In this document: positions 33,535 to 45,340 of the stretch, one piece after another
How the letters are laid out: each line of letters begins with the position of its first letter
Position numbering within the stretch: position 1 is the stretch's first letter
Assembly: GCF_029867415.1 (NCBI RefSeq)
Contig: NC_081183.1
Coordinates: 62,694,336-62,758,335, forward strand
DNA length: 64,000 nt
Reading direction: 5' to 3'
From: Vicia villosa
Lineage: Eukaryota; Streptophyta; Magnoliopsida; Fabales; Fabaceae
The notes under the pieces: model-generated
Database searches by the model: none
The model's input: the letters and a program-made list of their open reading frames with translations, nothing else
Told to the model about the DNA's origin: nothing
Made by a program: the position numbers and the translations under genes

Positions 33535-34973
33535 TGTTAGACGCTAGGCTTACGTATCTAGAGGGGGAGTGAATAGATACTTCAGAGTTTATTGTGGTTT
33601 TCTTAAAATTTTTAGGCGAAAGCGTTTAGGAGTTTGACTTGCGTCTACTCCGAACCGCTACGGGAAGGATCAGATATGCTTTAAACACACAAACCAATTA
33701 TACTGTGAAGATGAAAGTACTTTCAATGAATCAACAAATTATTTGGTAAGAGAAATCATTTAAATGTTTAACTTGAATAAGCTTGTTTCCAATGAGTTTG
33801 ATTAATGAAAGTAAGCAATAGGAAATGATCTATACTATGTAGTATGAATAATTTCCAAAGTAAGCAATATATCAAACACGTGGTGTATAATGACCAAATT
33901 GAGTTATATATCAATGTGTGGTGACTTGTGATGTGTTTGCAGTATTTATCACACAAGTTTAACATTTTGATTTGTTAATCAATTTGCAATTATAACCAGA
34001 AATAAGCACAACGTAAACGAATAGATAAAAGCAATAAAGAACACGATATTTGTTCAGGAAGTTCTTCGATTGTACTCGCTACGACTACATCTGCCCCCAA
34101 TTCCAAATGGGAATTGGGATGTCTTTCATTATTGATTGAAAAGTGTTTATACAAGAAGATAACAAAGCAATAACGATAAAATCGATTATGTTGATTCTTT
34201 GTATCTTCTTCCCCTTGATCTTAAGCAAGATCAAGTGTCTTCCAAGAGCTTGTCGTTGATTCCTTTTCTGCAGTGTTGTGAATTGATCGAACCCTTGTTC
34301 TTCAACTTCCACACTCAGCTGAATCTTTGATGAAGCCATTTGACAAAAACCCCCAAAATTCACCAATCTTGGAGAACAAAATCCACATATTTTATTCACC
34401 AATAACCCCACAAATCTTCACCCACTAGGAACCTTCAATCCCTTTTCATGGACGTTATCAATCTTGATCATAAACCCTCACCACAAGAATTGTTATGTGT
34501 AATGGTGTTGGAGTTAAGAAGATAGAAGATGAGAAAACTTTGTGTATCTTTCAGTTGTTGGTGTTAACTTGATGTCTGGGTCGACCTAAATGGAGCAGAT
34601 TCAAAAGTTAGTTAATTGTTCTTCAGATACGTCAACCTGAGGAGGTTCTGGGTCGATCTAATTGATTTTCATTTCATCAGGTCGACCTAGGTGGATTGCT
34701 GAGTCGACCTAAATGAGGCAGACTTGAAGAACAATTTGAGTCTTCAGTTTATGTCGACCTGGGTCGAAGGTAGGTCGACCTAAATGGACCAGAATCCTTC
34801 ATAGAGTTTGTGCAGTGGTCTAGGTCGACCTAGCCTTATGTTGAGTCGACCTGATGTATTCAAATTTTCCAAAACTTATTTCTTCTTATATCATTCACTT
34901 GTTCCTTTAAGTTTGTTCCACTTAGATGTTTTCCATGAATCAAAAACCATTTGAGTGTGTACTTGCACTTACA
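33535..34973 (-). repeat. 3' LTR of copia A
   Basis: On the reverse strand it starts TGTAAGTGCAAGTACACACT and ends CGTCTAACA. The U3 portion near 34580-34850 carries the palindrome array. The matching 5' LTR is at 42382-43823. Confidence 0.93.
34580..34850. repeat. Paired TAGGTCGACCTA palindromes in the 3' LTR of A
   Basis: GTCGAC cores at 34580, 34681, 34703, 34753, 34774, 34824 and 34845, plus near-copies such as GTCAAC and GTCGAT between. Within pairs the spacing is 22, 21 and 21 bases. It lies 120-400 bases into the LTR from its transcriptional 5' end, where U3 promoter elements would be. Confidence 0.9.
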
Positions 34974-34987
34974 TACTCCCCCTTTTT
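34974..34987 (-). promoter_or_regulatory. Polypurine tract of copia A
   Basis: On the reverse strand AAAAAGGGGGAGTA abuts the 3' LTR start TGTAAGTG. Same core as in elements C and B. Confidence 0.88.
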
Positions 34988-35328
34988 GATGATGGCAAAT
35001 ATTGTTTGAATGATATAAGCTCCCCCGTACTTCAATGCGTAAGCTCCCCCGTAATCTCATATTACTCCCCCTTTGACAACATCAAAATGAAACACAGAAG
35101 GTAATAGGAGAAGGCATACTAAATTTGCACACAGTATAATAATCATCAAAATGAAACATACTAGATTAAGATAGGTCACAATAAAACATTTTGAGGTGAA
35201 GCACAATAAGGTGATGCAATGACAAAATAGGCACACAACGTTATAGTCAAGACAACAGAAAAAAAAAACATAATAAGGTGAGATGACATGCAATGCTATG
35301 AAATGATGTGATGTAATGTAATGGTCTC

Positions 35329-36750
35329 CTAACGTCTTCCTCTCCCATGGTAACGACCACCTCTTCCTCTCTGAAATACTTGAGGACGATCCTCTTCGAC
35401 TTGCTCGAGTAACTCAAGAACACTCCTGTTGAGAATGTTGCAATTTTGACTCAGATTTGCATGACGATTGTTTGCCACTTCCTCAAACCTGTTTTGTCTT
35501 TCGGTAAGGTTGGAGGCGAACATTTCAAAGTCGCTTTTGTGTTCTTGAGTTAGACTCTGCAGATTCTCAAACTGGATTTGTTGCTCATCATATCGCTCTT
35601 GTTGGAGTTGTTGCATGCTTTCAAACTGTAGTTTTTGCGCATCGTATCGTTCTTGTTGGAGAAGTTGCATGTTTTCGAGCATAGTAATGATAACGGACTG
35701 ATCAGTTTGTTGCGGAGCTGTATATCCCCAAGGGAATTGTCAATTTGAATTGGAATTGTCATCTTAAGGAATATCCTTCATTTCATGATCATCATCAATA
35801 TTCATATCCGGTTCAGCTTCTTCTTCTTCATTACCGCCTTGTGCACAGAATTCAGCCGGATCATCATAGTTGTAGATGATCTTTCTCATCCCCTTTTGAA
35901 TTAGGTAATAGACTTTCTTCATTGGGTCCCAGTGATATCCCATAAGGGTCAATATGGTCTGTGAGAATTCTTGAGGTGGTTTGATTCTGATGTATGTTAG
36001 CCCATCAACAATCAAACCGAAATGATTCACAATTTTCTGGATGATAGATCCATAGCATAGAGTAGTTGTTTTCTGCTTGACTTCAAAGAACTTGTTAGCC
36101 AGAAAGTGTGGCCAGTGAACACGAGTCTTGTTTTCAAGCAAATACATTAAAATTACTTCATTCCTTTCAATTCTAGAGTAGCCACCCGACCTTGGTCGAA
36201 TGATACAAGATATAACCCAATTTAGGAGCCTAGGATTTCTTTTGAGATGCCCTGCAGTGATTGATTCATTTGGTTTGTCAAGAACTGTTGGATCCTTGAG
36301 AATTGAGTACATGTAAGCTATATGATCCTAATTCGCAGGACACGCACCGTCCTGTATACGTACCTCATCATTTGTCATAGTAAGGCCAAAGATACCCATT
36401 CAAAATGGTTTATCAACAAAATAGGAGCTTGAGCCCATCTTAAACCTAAATGTGCAACCATCGACCTTCTATAGACCAGCATAGAATGCACGAACTACAT
36501 CTTCATTATATTTGGTGTCACATTCTAATAGTGGACCAATATTTTGATGCTGAATTACACTAGTGATTTCCGGAATATTCATTCTGTCAGCTACCTTAGG
36601 GTAATATACATATTGTTTAATGATCTTCCTTTTTAGATCGAATTTCTCAAATTCAGCCCTACAATCCGGATGAACTAGGGCCAGAGAACTTACCGGTTGA
36701 GAAGCTGACCCAGACGCTATCTCCTTTCCTTTTCTTGACTTGGGAGGCAT
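35329..36750 (-). pseudogene. Copia A extra ORF after pol
   Basis: It spans 1,422 bases from ATG 36750 to the stop at 35329, exactly the span of the homologue in element B (61767-60346). The frame is kept throughout and broken only by about five in-frame stops, for example at 36469 and 35764. The N-terminus is MPPKSRKGKEIASG. The central domain contains LLNWVISCIIRPRSGGYSRI and LTLMGYHWDPMKKVYYLIQK, the 'putative plant transposon protein' family. An acidic linker follows, then Gln-rich coiled-coil repeats (SMQQLQQERYDEQQ) and an Arg/Gly-rich end (GRGGRYHGRGRR). That tail suggests RNA or DNA binding. No signal peptide or membrane segment is visible. Confidence 0.85.
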
Positions 36751-36911
36751 GATGTTGAGATGGATAAGAAGATATCTTGAAGAGAACTGAAGTTGGATGA
36801 GAATTTTGTGAGATGCGATGACAAGGGAGATTAGGGTTGTCGTAGGTGTGTTGTTGTTGAGGGAGAGAATGATATGATATAAATGAATGGAGGGAAATGG
36901 ACATGAGCCGG

Positions 36912-37122
36912 GTCGACCTAAAATCCTAATTTTTGGAATTTAGTTCCCGATGTGTTGACCTAAGGATTAGTTGCGTTGACCTAAAAGAAGCAGAGAGCTT
37001 AACTTTTAATTTTCATCAGAATAGGTCGACCTAGAGTTGGGGTAGGTCGACGTAACTGAGAGTTGTTTTCTGCTTTTTAAAAAAAACTTTGTTAGGTCGA
37101 CTTATATGCAATTTAGGTCGAC
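36912..37122. repeat. Paired GTCGAC palindromes upstream of the extra ORF of A
   Basis: GTCGAC cores at 36912, 37025, 37046, 37096 and 37117, with GTTGAC near-copies at about 36953 and 36974. Pair spacing is 21 bases each time. It lies about 160 bases upstream of the extra-ORF start at 36750. The same arrangement occurs in element B. Confidence 0.88.
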
Positions 37123-37284
37123 TCAACATGAATGAATTGCACAAAAACATGAATGTACATGCTTGAAATACCAGACGCGATGTTGATGGTTATGAATCTT
37201 CAACTGGACACAACTATGTGTTTGAGAATATGCTCATGATGAACAATCTATAGGTAATTGAGATGTAATGATAAGCACATAGGA

Positions 37285-37362
37285 TGTCACTATAAGCATG
37301 TTAATTGATTACATATTATAGAATCAATAATATTTTTGGAAGTGAACAACAAACATGTTACC
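37285..37362 (-). other. Conserved noncoding block between pol and the extra ORF (A)
   Basis: This 78-base block matches 62266-62342 in element B with four differences, while the sequence on either side diverges quickly. It lies downstream of pol and upstream of the palindrome array. Function unknown; possibilities are an RNA signal, a splice site for an extra-ORF messenger, or a promoter element. Confidence 0.7.
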
Positions 37363-37538
37363 TATTTCTCGATCTTCAGATATTGTGTCATCATGATATA
37401 CGTAGAAGGATGTTACCTCAATCAATGTAGTACGATCCTTGACAGTTTGCGTACTACCTTCACACTAGAGTAAGATGTTAGCATCAATAATGTAATAGAT
37501 AGATAGACATGAATATAAATAGATAGCCATAACCATAT

Positions 37539-40500
37539 TTAGCTTAAATTAGAGATATCCAATATCCCTAATTCTCTACGAATGTTGAAGAAAGGCTCGG
37601 TTGCAAGAGGTTTCGTGAAGATGTCTACTAATGGTTTCTTGCTCTCAACATGTTCAAACACAACTTCTCCTTTTTCTACATGGTCTCTTAAGAAGTGGTG
37701 CCTTATTTCTATATGCTTGGTTCGTGAATGTAAAACAGGATTCTTGCTTAAGTTGATGGCGCTTGTGTTGTCACACATGATTGGTATGCGGTCAAGTTTG
37801 ATACCAAAATCAATAAGTTGTTGTTTGAGCCATAATATCTGCGCACAACAACTTTCGACAGCTACATATTCTGCTTCGACTGTAGATAACGCAACTGATA
37901 CTTGTTTCTTGCTGTGCCAACTTACCAATGAATTTGAGAAGAGATGACATGTGCCACTAGTGCTCTTTATGTCAGATTTGAACCCAGAAAAATCAAAGTC
38001 GGAGAATCCCACCAAGTAGGATTCATTTCCCTTAGGAAACCATAGACCATATGTTGTAGTTCCACAGAGGTACCTTAGAATTCTTTTTACTGCCTTTAGG
38101 TGTGATTCTTTTGGGCAAGATTGGTATCTTGCACACATACACATGCTAAACATAATGTCCGGTCTTGAGGTCGTGAGATACAATAGGGAGCCTATCATGC
38201 CTCGGTATAATTTGACATCAACCTCCTTACCGTTTTCATCCTTGTCTAGGTTATCGTTTATGGCCATAGGTGTATCACTTTTCTTTGCCTCACTCATTCC
38301 AAATCTTTTAAGTCATTCGATGCAATATTTGGTTTGGCAAATGAATGTCCCATGACTTAGCTGCTTGATTTGAAGACCAAGGAAGAAGTTCAATTCCCCC
38401 ATGAGGCTCATCTCAAATTCACTCTGCATAAGCTTAGAAAATTCTTTGACAAGTTTAACATTAGTTAACCCAAAAATTATATCATCTACATATATTTGAA
38501 CCAGGAGAATATCTTTTTATTTTCTTTTAATGAAGAGAGTAGTGTCAACTTTACCCCTAGAGTATCCTTGACTAAGTAGAAATTTTCTTAAACGCTCATA
38601 CCAAGCCCTAGGGGCTTGTTTGAGACCGTATAAAGCACGTTTCAACTTGTAAACATGTGTTGGATACTTATAATTTTCACAACCGGGTGGTTGAGCGACA
38701 TAGACCTCTTCATTAATATAACCATTTAGAAAAGCACTTTTAACATCCATTTGGAAAAGTTTAAAATCTTTTGAGCAAGCATAAGCAAGTAAGAGGCGAA
38801 TTACCTCAAGACGTGCTACGGGAGCATATGTCTCCTCATAATCAATACCTTCCTCTTGATTGTAACCTTGAGCTAACAACCTAGCTTTGTTTCTAGTAAT
38901 AACTCCGTTTTCATCAAGTTTGTTACGAAAAACCCACCTAGTGCCAATTACTTGATGTTCTCCCGGATGAGGGACAAGGTCCCATACATCATTCCTTTTA
39001 AATTGGTTTAATTCTTCTTGCATGGCCATTAGCCAATGCTCATCAAGTAATGAATCTTTAGAGTTTTTCGGCTCAACTTGTGAAACAAAAGCAAAATGAT
39101 GACAAAAATTACTTATCTTGGAGCGTGTTTTAACGCCCTTTGAGATGTCACCTAAGATGTTGTCGATTTGGTGATCTTTTAAGTTTCTCCAGGCCTTTGG
39201 AAGTTCTTCATTGCTTGAGATATTTTCTTCTTCAACTTTATCATGAGATTTATCTTCCTCTTCCTTAGCATATTCAGATTTAATTATCTCACTTTCTTCT
39301 TCCTTTTCTTTTACAATGTCTTTAGAAGATGGGCTTGCACTATCAAAAGAGATACCTTTCTCGACACATTTTGAGTAAGATTCATCAAAGCACACATGAA
39401 CTGATTCTTCAACGATAAGTAGTCTTTTGTTATAAATCCTATATGCTTTACTAGATTGAGAGTATCCGAGAAATATGCCTTCGTCCGCTTTAGCATCAAA
39501 TATACCAAGGTTATCTTTACCGTTATTTAACACAAAACATTTGCAACCGAATACGTGGAGATGTGACACATTAGGTTTTCTACCCTTTAATAGTTCATAT
39601 GGCGTTTTGTTTAGTATAGGATGAATTAGTATCCTATTCAAAACATAACATGCAGTGCTAATAGCATCAGCCCAGAAATATTTAGGTAGATTTTCTTCAT
39701 TGAGCATTGTTCTTGCCAACTCTTCTAGAACACGATTTTCACGTTCGACCACACCATTTTGTTGTGGTGTTCTAGGAGCTGAAAAGTTATGATCAATTCC
39801 ATGTTTGTCACAGTATTTTTAAAAATGATAATTTTCAAATTCTCCACCGTGATCACTACGGATTGCAACTATTTTGGTGTTCATTTTGTTTTGACACAAC
39901 CTTGAAAGTTGAGTAAATACGGGAAACGTTTGATCCTTACTAGGTAGGAAGATTGTCCAATAGAATCTAGAGTAATCATCAACAATGACAAAACCATAGA
40001 TGTTTCCACCTATGCTCTTAGTCCTTGAAGGGCCCAAGAGATCCATGTGAAGAAGTTCAAGGGGTCGTGATGTTGAAACCGCATTTTTTGATTTAAATGA
40101 AACTTTTGTTTGTTTCCCCTTTTGACATGTATCACATAGATGATCCTTTGAAAATTTTATTTTTGGAAAACCGATTACTAAATCCTTTGTGACAACCTTA
40201 TTTAGTAAGTCAAAGTTTATGTGAGCAAGGCGTCTATGCCAAAGCCATGAGTCTTCGCCTAAGGCAATAAGACACTTGGCATTTGACTTAGATACTTCGT
40301 TCAAATTTAGCATATAAATGTTATTGACTCTTGTGCCATTAAACACAATATCTCTTTTCTTAATATGTTCGATTGTGCAACTAGAATTTTTGAATGTGAC
40401 TTTAAAATCTTTGTCGCACAATTTACTAATACTTAGAAGATTGTGTTTAAGACATTCTACTAGTAATACATCAGATACGGTTGTGGTAGATGGGTTACCT

Positions 40501-40680
40501 ACACTTCCTTTACCAAGTATAGCTCCCTGATTGTTGTCTCCGTAGGTGACATACCCCTTTTTCTTAGCATGAAACTCAACAAAAAGTGATATGTCTCCCG
40601 TCATGTGTCTTGAACATCCGCTATCAAGGAACCACAACCTTTCGGCAATGTCAAGACACTTTTCCTGCAAAATTAATTTA
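37539..40680 (-). pseudogene. Copia A pol: protease, integrase, RT, RNase H
   Basis: Protease: FLDSGCSRHMTG (about 40600-40635). GAG-pre-integrase: WLWHRRLAHINFDLL and CDTCQKGK. Integrase: LLHMDLLGPS (Asp), RSDHGGEFEN (Asp) and NGVVERENR (Glu). RT: MDVKSAFLNGYINEEVYVAQ and YVDD at about 38479-38490. RNase H: STSGTCHLFSNSLVSWHSKK, VEAEYVAVESC and the tail RTKHIEIRHHFLRDHV, ending at 37539. Stops fall at about 39820, 38517 and 38300. The catalytic residues listed are retained, so decay is by scattered point changes. Confidence 0.92.
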
Positions 40681-42327
40681 GAGTGGTAGGTCCCCAATTT
40701 TCATTGGGTCCTTGGTAGTGAGTACATAAATTGTTGCACTTTGGCATCAATGGTGTGCCCCTTTTTGCAACAATAATAACAAGTAATATGATGATAATAT
40801 GTTGGTTTGCTAGTTGATACTTTTGGTTCAAAAGTGTATTTGCTATACAAAGGAGTATACGTTCTCTTAAACTTAGTAGGATCAACGGAAAAAGTCCCTT
40901 TGGTCGTAGATCCTTGTCTAATTTGGCCTTAAGATCTCTTACCTCTTTTTGCCAAATGTGACATGTCTCACAACCAAACCATGATGGAGGATCTTCCTCA
41001 ACTTTATTCTTTTCAATATCTAGCATAGATTGTTTTAAGGCTTCCATGTTCTTTTCGGTCTTCTCAACTTTTGATTCAAGATATGAAAAAAATTTCTTAT
41101 TTGAGGCCAAAAGTTTGAAAGCCTCAATCGCGTCTCCATGTAGTTCTTCAAAAGCTAATTTTAATTGAGCATGAGATACCTTATCTACAATTTCAAGTTT
41201 TAGATGACTCACATGTTTCTTTTTCTTGTGTTGGTGAGCCATAAGACATAAGTTTGCATATTCTTCTTCATCGCTTAATGAGTCTTCGCTTGAGGACTCA
41301 CTTTCCCAAGCTATGTAAGCTCTTCTAGGTTTGTTGTGAGTTTTGCGTTGATCTTTGTCTTTATCCTTCTTCAGATATAGACAATCCTGATTGTAATGAC
41401 CAACTTTGCTGCAATTGAAACAAGGACCTTTGGATTTTCCTTTATTGTTATCATCTTGTTGGACTTGTTGAATTGCTTCCTATAGTTGATCAAACTTTTG
41501 TCGGAATGTTTTGCACCATTTTTCCTTTTTCTCATCATCCGAGTCTTCCTCATCACTTGTATCACTATCCTCTTGCTCTTGATTTGAGGCCTTGGAGCTC
41601 GAAGCCTTTAGAGCTATTGACTTCTTCTCTACCTCTTTCTCCATGTTCTTATCTTTCTTTACCTTTTTCTCACGCATATCAAGGCATTTAAGGTGTTTCT
41701 CATGTTCTTCAAGTTTACCAAAGAGTGTGGTGATGTCTAAGGTATTTAGATCATTTGCTTCTTTTATAGCTGTAACTTTAGGTTGCCATTCCCTGTTCAA
41801 ACATCTTAAAATTTTGTTAGTAGCAATTACATTGGAAACAGGTCTATCAAGAGAACTTAAACGATTTATAAGATGTATAAATCTCTTTTGCATATTTTCA
41901 ATGGATTCACCACTTTCCATATGAAAGAGTTCAAACTCTTAAGTTAAAGTGTTGATTCTAGCTAGTTTGACATCATTTGTGCCTTCATGTGAAACTTGTA
42001 ATGTGTCCCACATAGCCTTTGCAGAATTACAATGGGAAACACTATAATATTCTTCAACTCTTAGAGCTGAGATCAGAATATTTCTCGCTTTCCAATCGTA
42101 TCCATATTTCTTTTCATCTTCAGCATTCCAACTAGCTTTGGGTTTAGGAATGACAGCGCCAGCCTCATTGGTCATAGTAATTTGAAAAGGACCGTCGAGG
42201 ATAGCTGTCCAAATGTTCCTATCAATAAAATTGATATGAACACGCATACAATCCTTCCAATAGCCATAGTTTTCACCGTTGAAAACTGGAGCTCTATTTT
42301 GTAAGCCCCTTTAGGTCCGGAAGCCAT
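40679..42327 (-). pseudogene. Copia A gag
   Basis: The likely start is the ATG at 42327 (MASGPKGAY), 55 bases after the LTR. A frameshift lies near 42290, then VHINFIDRNIWTAILDGPFQ, a stop at about 41939, the UBN2-like segment ENMQKRFIHLINRL, and an acidic Ser/Asp-rich stretch. There is a zinc knuckle CFNCSKVGHYNQDC near 41400, a predicted coiled coil (YLESKVEKTEKNMEALKQSM) and CETCHIWQKEV. A frameshift near 40900 destroys the second knuckle that is preserved in element B. Its last codons reach the protease region. Confidence 0.85.
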
Positions 42328-42365
42328 TTGTCAGATAAGTGTTTTTGAAGCAAGGAATTAACCAG

Positions 42366-42379
42366 AGCTCTTGATGCCA
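42366..42379 (-). promoter_or_regulatory. Primer-binding site of copia A
   Basis: On the reverse strand TGGCATCAAGAGCT begins a couple of bases after the 5' LTR end CTAACA. It matches the initiator-methionine tRNA complement with one extra A, and fixes the orientation of the element. Confidence 0.82.
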
Positions 42380-42381
42380 CT

Positions 42382-43823
42382 TGTTAGACGATAGGCTTAC
42401 GTATCTAGATGGGGGTGAATAGATACTTCAGAGTTTATTGCGGTTTTCTTAAAAATTTTAGGCGAAAGCGTTTAGGAATTTGACTTGCGTCTACTCCGAA
42501 CTGCTACGGGAAGGATCAAATATGCTTTAAACACACAAACCAATTATAATGTGAAGATGGAAGTACTTTCAATGAATCAACAAATTATTTGATAAGAGAA
42601 ATCGTTTAAATGTTTAACTTGAATAAGCTTGTTTCCAATGAGTTCGATTATTGAAAGTAAGCAATAGGAAATAATCTATACTATGCAGTATGAATAATTT
42701 CCAAAGTAAGAAATATATCAAACACATGGTGTATAATGACCAAATTGAGTTATAGATCAATGTGTGGTGACTTGTGATGTGTTTGCAGAATTTATCACAC
42801 AAGTTTAACACTTTGATTTGTTAATCAATTTGCAATTATAACCAGAAATAAGCACAACGTAAACGAAAAGATAAAAGCGATAAAGAACACGATATTTATT
42901 CAGGCAGTTCGTCGATCGTACTCGCTACGACTACATCTGCCCCCAATTCCAAACAGGAATTGGGATGTATTTGATTATTGATTGAAAAGTGTTTATACAA
43001 GAAGATAACAAAGCAATAATGATAAAACCGATTATGTTGATTCTTTGTATCTTCTTCCCCTTGATCTTAAGCAAGATCAAGTGTCTTCCAAGAGCTTGTC
43101 GTTGATTCCCTTTCTGCAGTGTTGTGAATTGATCGAACCCTTGTTCTTCAACTTCCACACTCAGCTGAATCTTTGATGAAGCCTTTTGACAAAAACCCCC
43201 CAAAATTCACCAATCTTGGAGAACAAAATCCACAGATTTTATTCACCAATAACCCCACAAATCTTCACCCACTAGGAACCTTCAATCCATTTCCATGGAC
43301 GTTATCAATCTTGATCATAAAACCTCACCACAAGAATTGTTATGTGTAATTATGTTGGAGTTAAGAAGAAGATAGAAGATGAGAAAACTTTGTGTATCTT
43401 TCAGTTGTTGGAGTTAACTTGATGTCTGGGTCAACCTAAATGGAGCAGATTCAAAAGTTAGTTAATTGTTCTTCAGATACGTCGACCTAAGGGGGTTCTG
43501 GGTCGACCTAATTTATTTTCATTTCATCAGGTCGACCTTGGTGGGTTGTTGAGTCGACCTAAATGAGGCAGACTTGAAGAGCAATTTGATTCTTCAGTTT
43601 ACGTCGACTTGGGTTGAAGGTAGGTCGACCTAAATGGACCAGAATCCTTCATAGAGTTTGTGCAGTGGGCTAGGTCGACCTAACCTTATGTTGAGTCGAC
43701 CTGATGTGTTCAAATTTGCCAAAACTTGTTTCTTCTTATGTCATTCACTTGTTTCTTTAAGTTTGTTCCACTTAGATGTTTGCCATGAATCAAAAACCAT
43801 TTGAGTGTGTACTTGCACTTACA
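42382..43823 (-). repeat. 5' LTR of copia A
   Basis: 1,442 bases, TGTAAGTGCAAG...CTAACA on the reverse strand, collinear with 33535-34973. It is followed on the forward strand by target duplication TTATG at 43824-43828. The palindrome array is inside at 43481-43700. Confidence 0.93.
43481..43700. repeat. Paired TAGGTCGACCTA palindromes in the 5' LTR of A
   Basis: GTCGAC cores at 43481, 43502, 43531, 43553, 43603, 43624, 43674 and 43695: four pairs spaced 21, 22, 21 and 21 bases, with pair starts 50, 72 and 71 bases apart. Eight perfect hexamers in 220 bases is far above chance (about one expected per 4,096 bases). Confidence 0.92.
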
Positions 43824-43828
43824 TTATG

Positions 43829-45340
43829 TTTTACAGACTAAACTACCAAGGGGTTTCAAAGTTCCTAAGTTTACCAAATTCTCAGGGGATACTAGTGAAT
43901 CCACTACGAAACACATAGCTAGGTACATGACATAGGCAGGAGATTTGGAGAATAATGGGGACTTAAGGATGAAATTTTTCCCTAGTTCTTTAACCAAGAA
44001 TGCTTTTACATGGTTTAAGACTCTGCCACCAAGTTCTATAGATACTTGGTCTCATTTAGAGAGACTATTTCATGAGCAATTCTATATGGGCCAAACCAAG
44101 ATAAGTCTTAAGGAATTGGCCAGTGTTAAAAGGAAATTTACTGAATCTATAGATGAGTATCTGAATAGATTCCGTTTGTTAAAGTCTAGGTGCTTCACAG
44201 TGGTGCCCGAACACGAACTAGTCGAAATGGCTGTTGGAGGTTTAGATTACTCTATCAGGAAAAAATTAGCCACTCAGTATTTGCGAGACATGACCCAGTT
44301 GGCCGACAGGGTTCGACAAGTCGAACGTTTAAAAGCTGAGAAGGCTAGGGCGAATAAAAATTATAAAAAAGAAAGAGTTGCTTATGTCGAAGCCGACGAA
44401 GGGAAACTTAAAATCTTTGAAGACCAATATGGTTTCGAGGATTTCAAAGTAGATTTGGCTGAATTAAAAGAAGCAGCCCCTTATTCCTATAAAATTCTTA
44501 CACCATCAAACGGCAAAAATCCGGCCGAAAATGAAAAGAATGATAAGTTTTCCAAAAAGACATACACATTCGACGTAACTAAATGTGACGAAATATTTGA
44601 TTTACTTGTGAAAGATGGCCAAATGATGGTGCCTCCTAATACTAAAGCTACTCTGTTAGAACAGCGGAAGGAAAGAGGCTACTGTAAATACCATAACTGT
44701 TTGGGCCACCGAACCTCACAATGTTTTCTTTTCAGGGATCTTATTCAGAATGCAATCAAGGAGGGTCATTTGAAGTTCGTAGACAAGGGAAGAAACCAGA
44801 TGAAAATGGATCCTGACCCCCTCAACATTGCAGATACGAACTATGCTGAACCTGTCGAAATTAATATGGTTGACATGGTCGAAGTTGAAGCAAAGGAGAT
44901 CACAGGAAACGAGGGACATATCCTAACTGGAAAGTAAGCTACTAATAGCCTAAACGATGATGTAACCTTCGGAACTTCTGTCGAAGGTAAACAGGTTACC
45001 AATGTCGAATCAAGGACTACTGAAGGTCTTGTTGGGAAGGTAACTATGGCTACTGAAGGCCTAAGAAAGAAATTCGAGGAGATTTCAATTGCTAAAGGTG
45101 CCATCCTAGACGTCAACATGGTCAATCTAGGCCATTCGATTCCGGAAATGGAGGTTGAAAGCTGTTTGAAAAAGGAAGGAATACAGTCTCACTATCCCAA
45201 AGCTGATGAGACTCTGAAGGAGTACCTTTGGAGATGTCACAAACAAAGTTCAGATATGTTGTTGTGTCCAAGATGCAACACACTAAGACTGAGAGAAACT
45301 GGAGAAAGGAGATTCAATTGCTCGGGGTGTATCCCAAACT
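43829..45340 (+). pseudogene. Ty3-gypsy element D, gag capsid and Cys-rich region
   Basis: The frame resumes after copia A, has one stop near 43935, then a clean frame to 44937. The retrotransposon capsid domain reads FFPSSLTKNAFTWFKTLPPS, SIDEYLNRFRLLKSRC and HELVEMAVGGL. A knuckle of the CX2HX4HX4C type follows: CKYHNCLGHRTSQC, which is usual for Tat/Ogre elements. After a TAA at 44935 the frame goes on with CHKQSSDMLLCPRC (about 45237-45280), and a second copy CHKDETECLMCPRC lies at about 45368-45410. Both are duplicated CH-X8-CPRC motifs in which all four residues are kept. Confidence 0.85.

Larger units (their letters stand above)
33535..43823 (-). mobile_element. Copia element A, SIRE/Maximus type, with both LTRs
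   Basis: On the reverse strand: 5' LTR (43823-42382), primer-binding site, gag, pol, extra ORF, polypurine tract, 3' LTR (34973-33535). It is flanked by TTATG on both sides and 10,289 bases long. The LTRs are 1,442 and 1,439 bases; six differences in a 115-base stretch compared by eye suggest about 5 percent divergence. Every ORF carries stops or frameshifts. It interrupts gag of element D and is related to, but distinct from, element B. Confidence 0.94.

Noticed and set aside
43481..43700. CRISPR-like array or host satellite
   Set aside because: The repeats are 10-12 bases and palindromic, spaced 21-22 bases, within a defined LTR of a plant retrotransposon.
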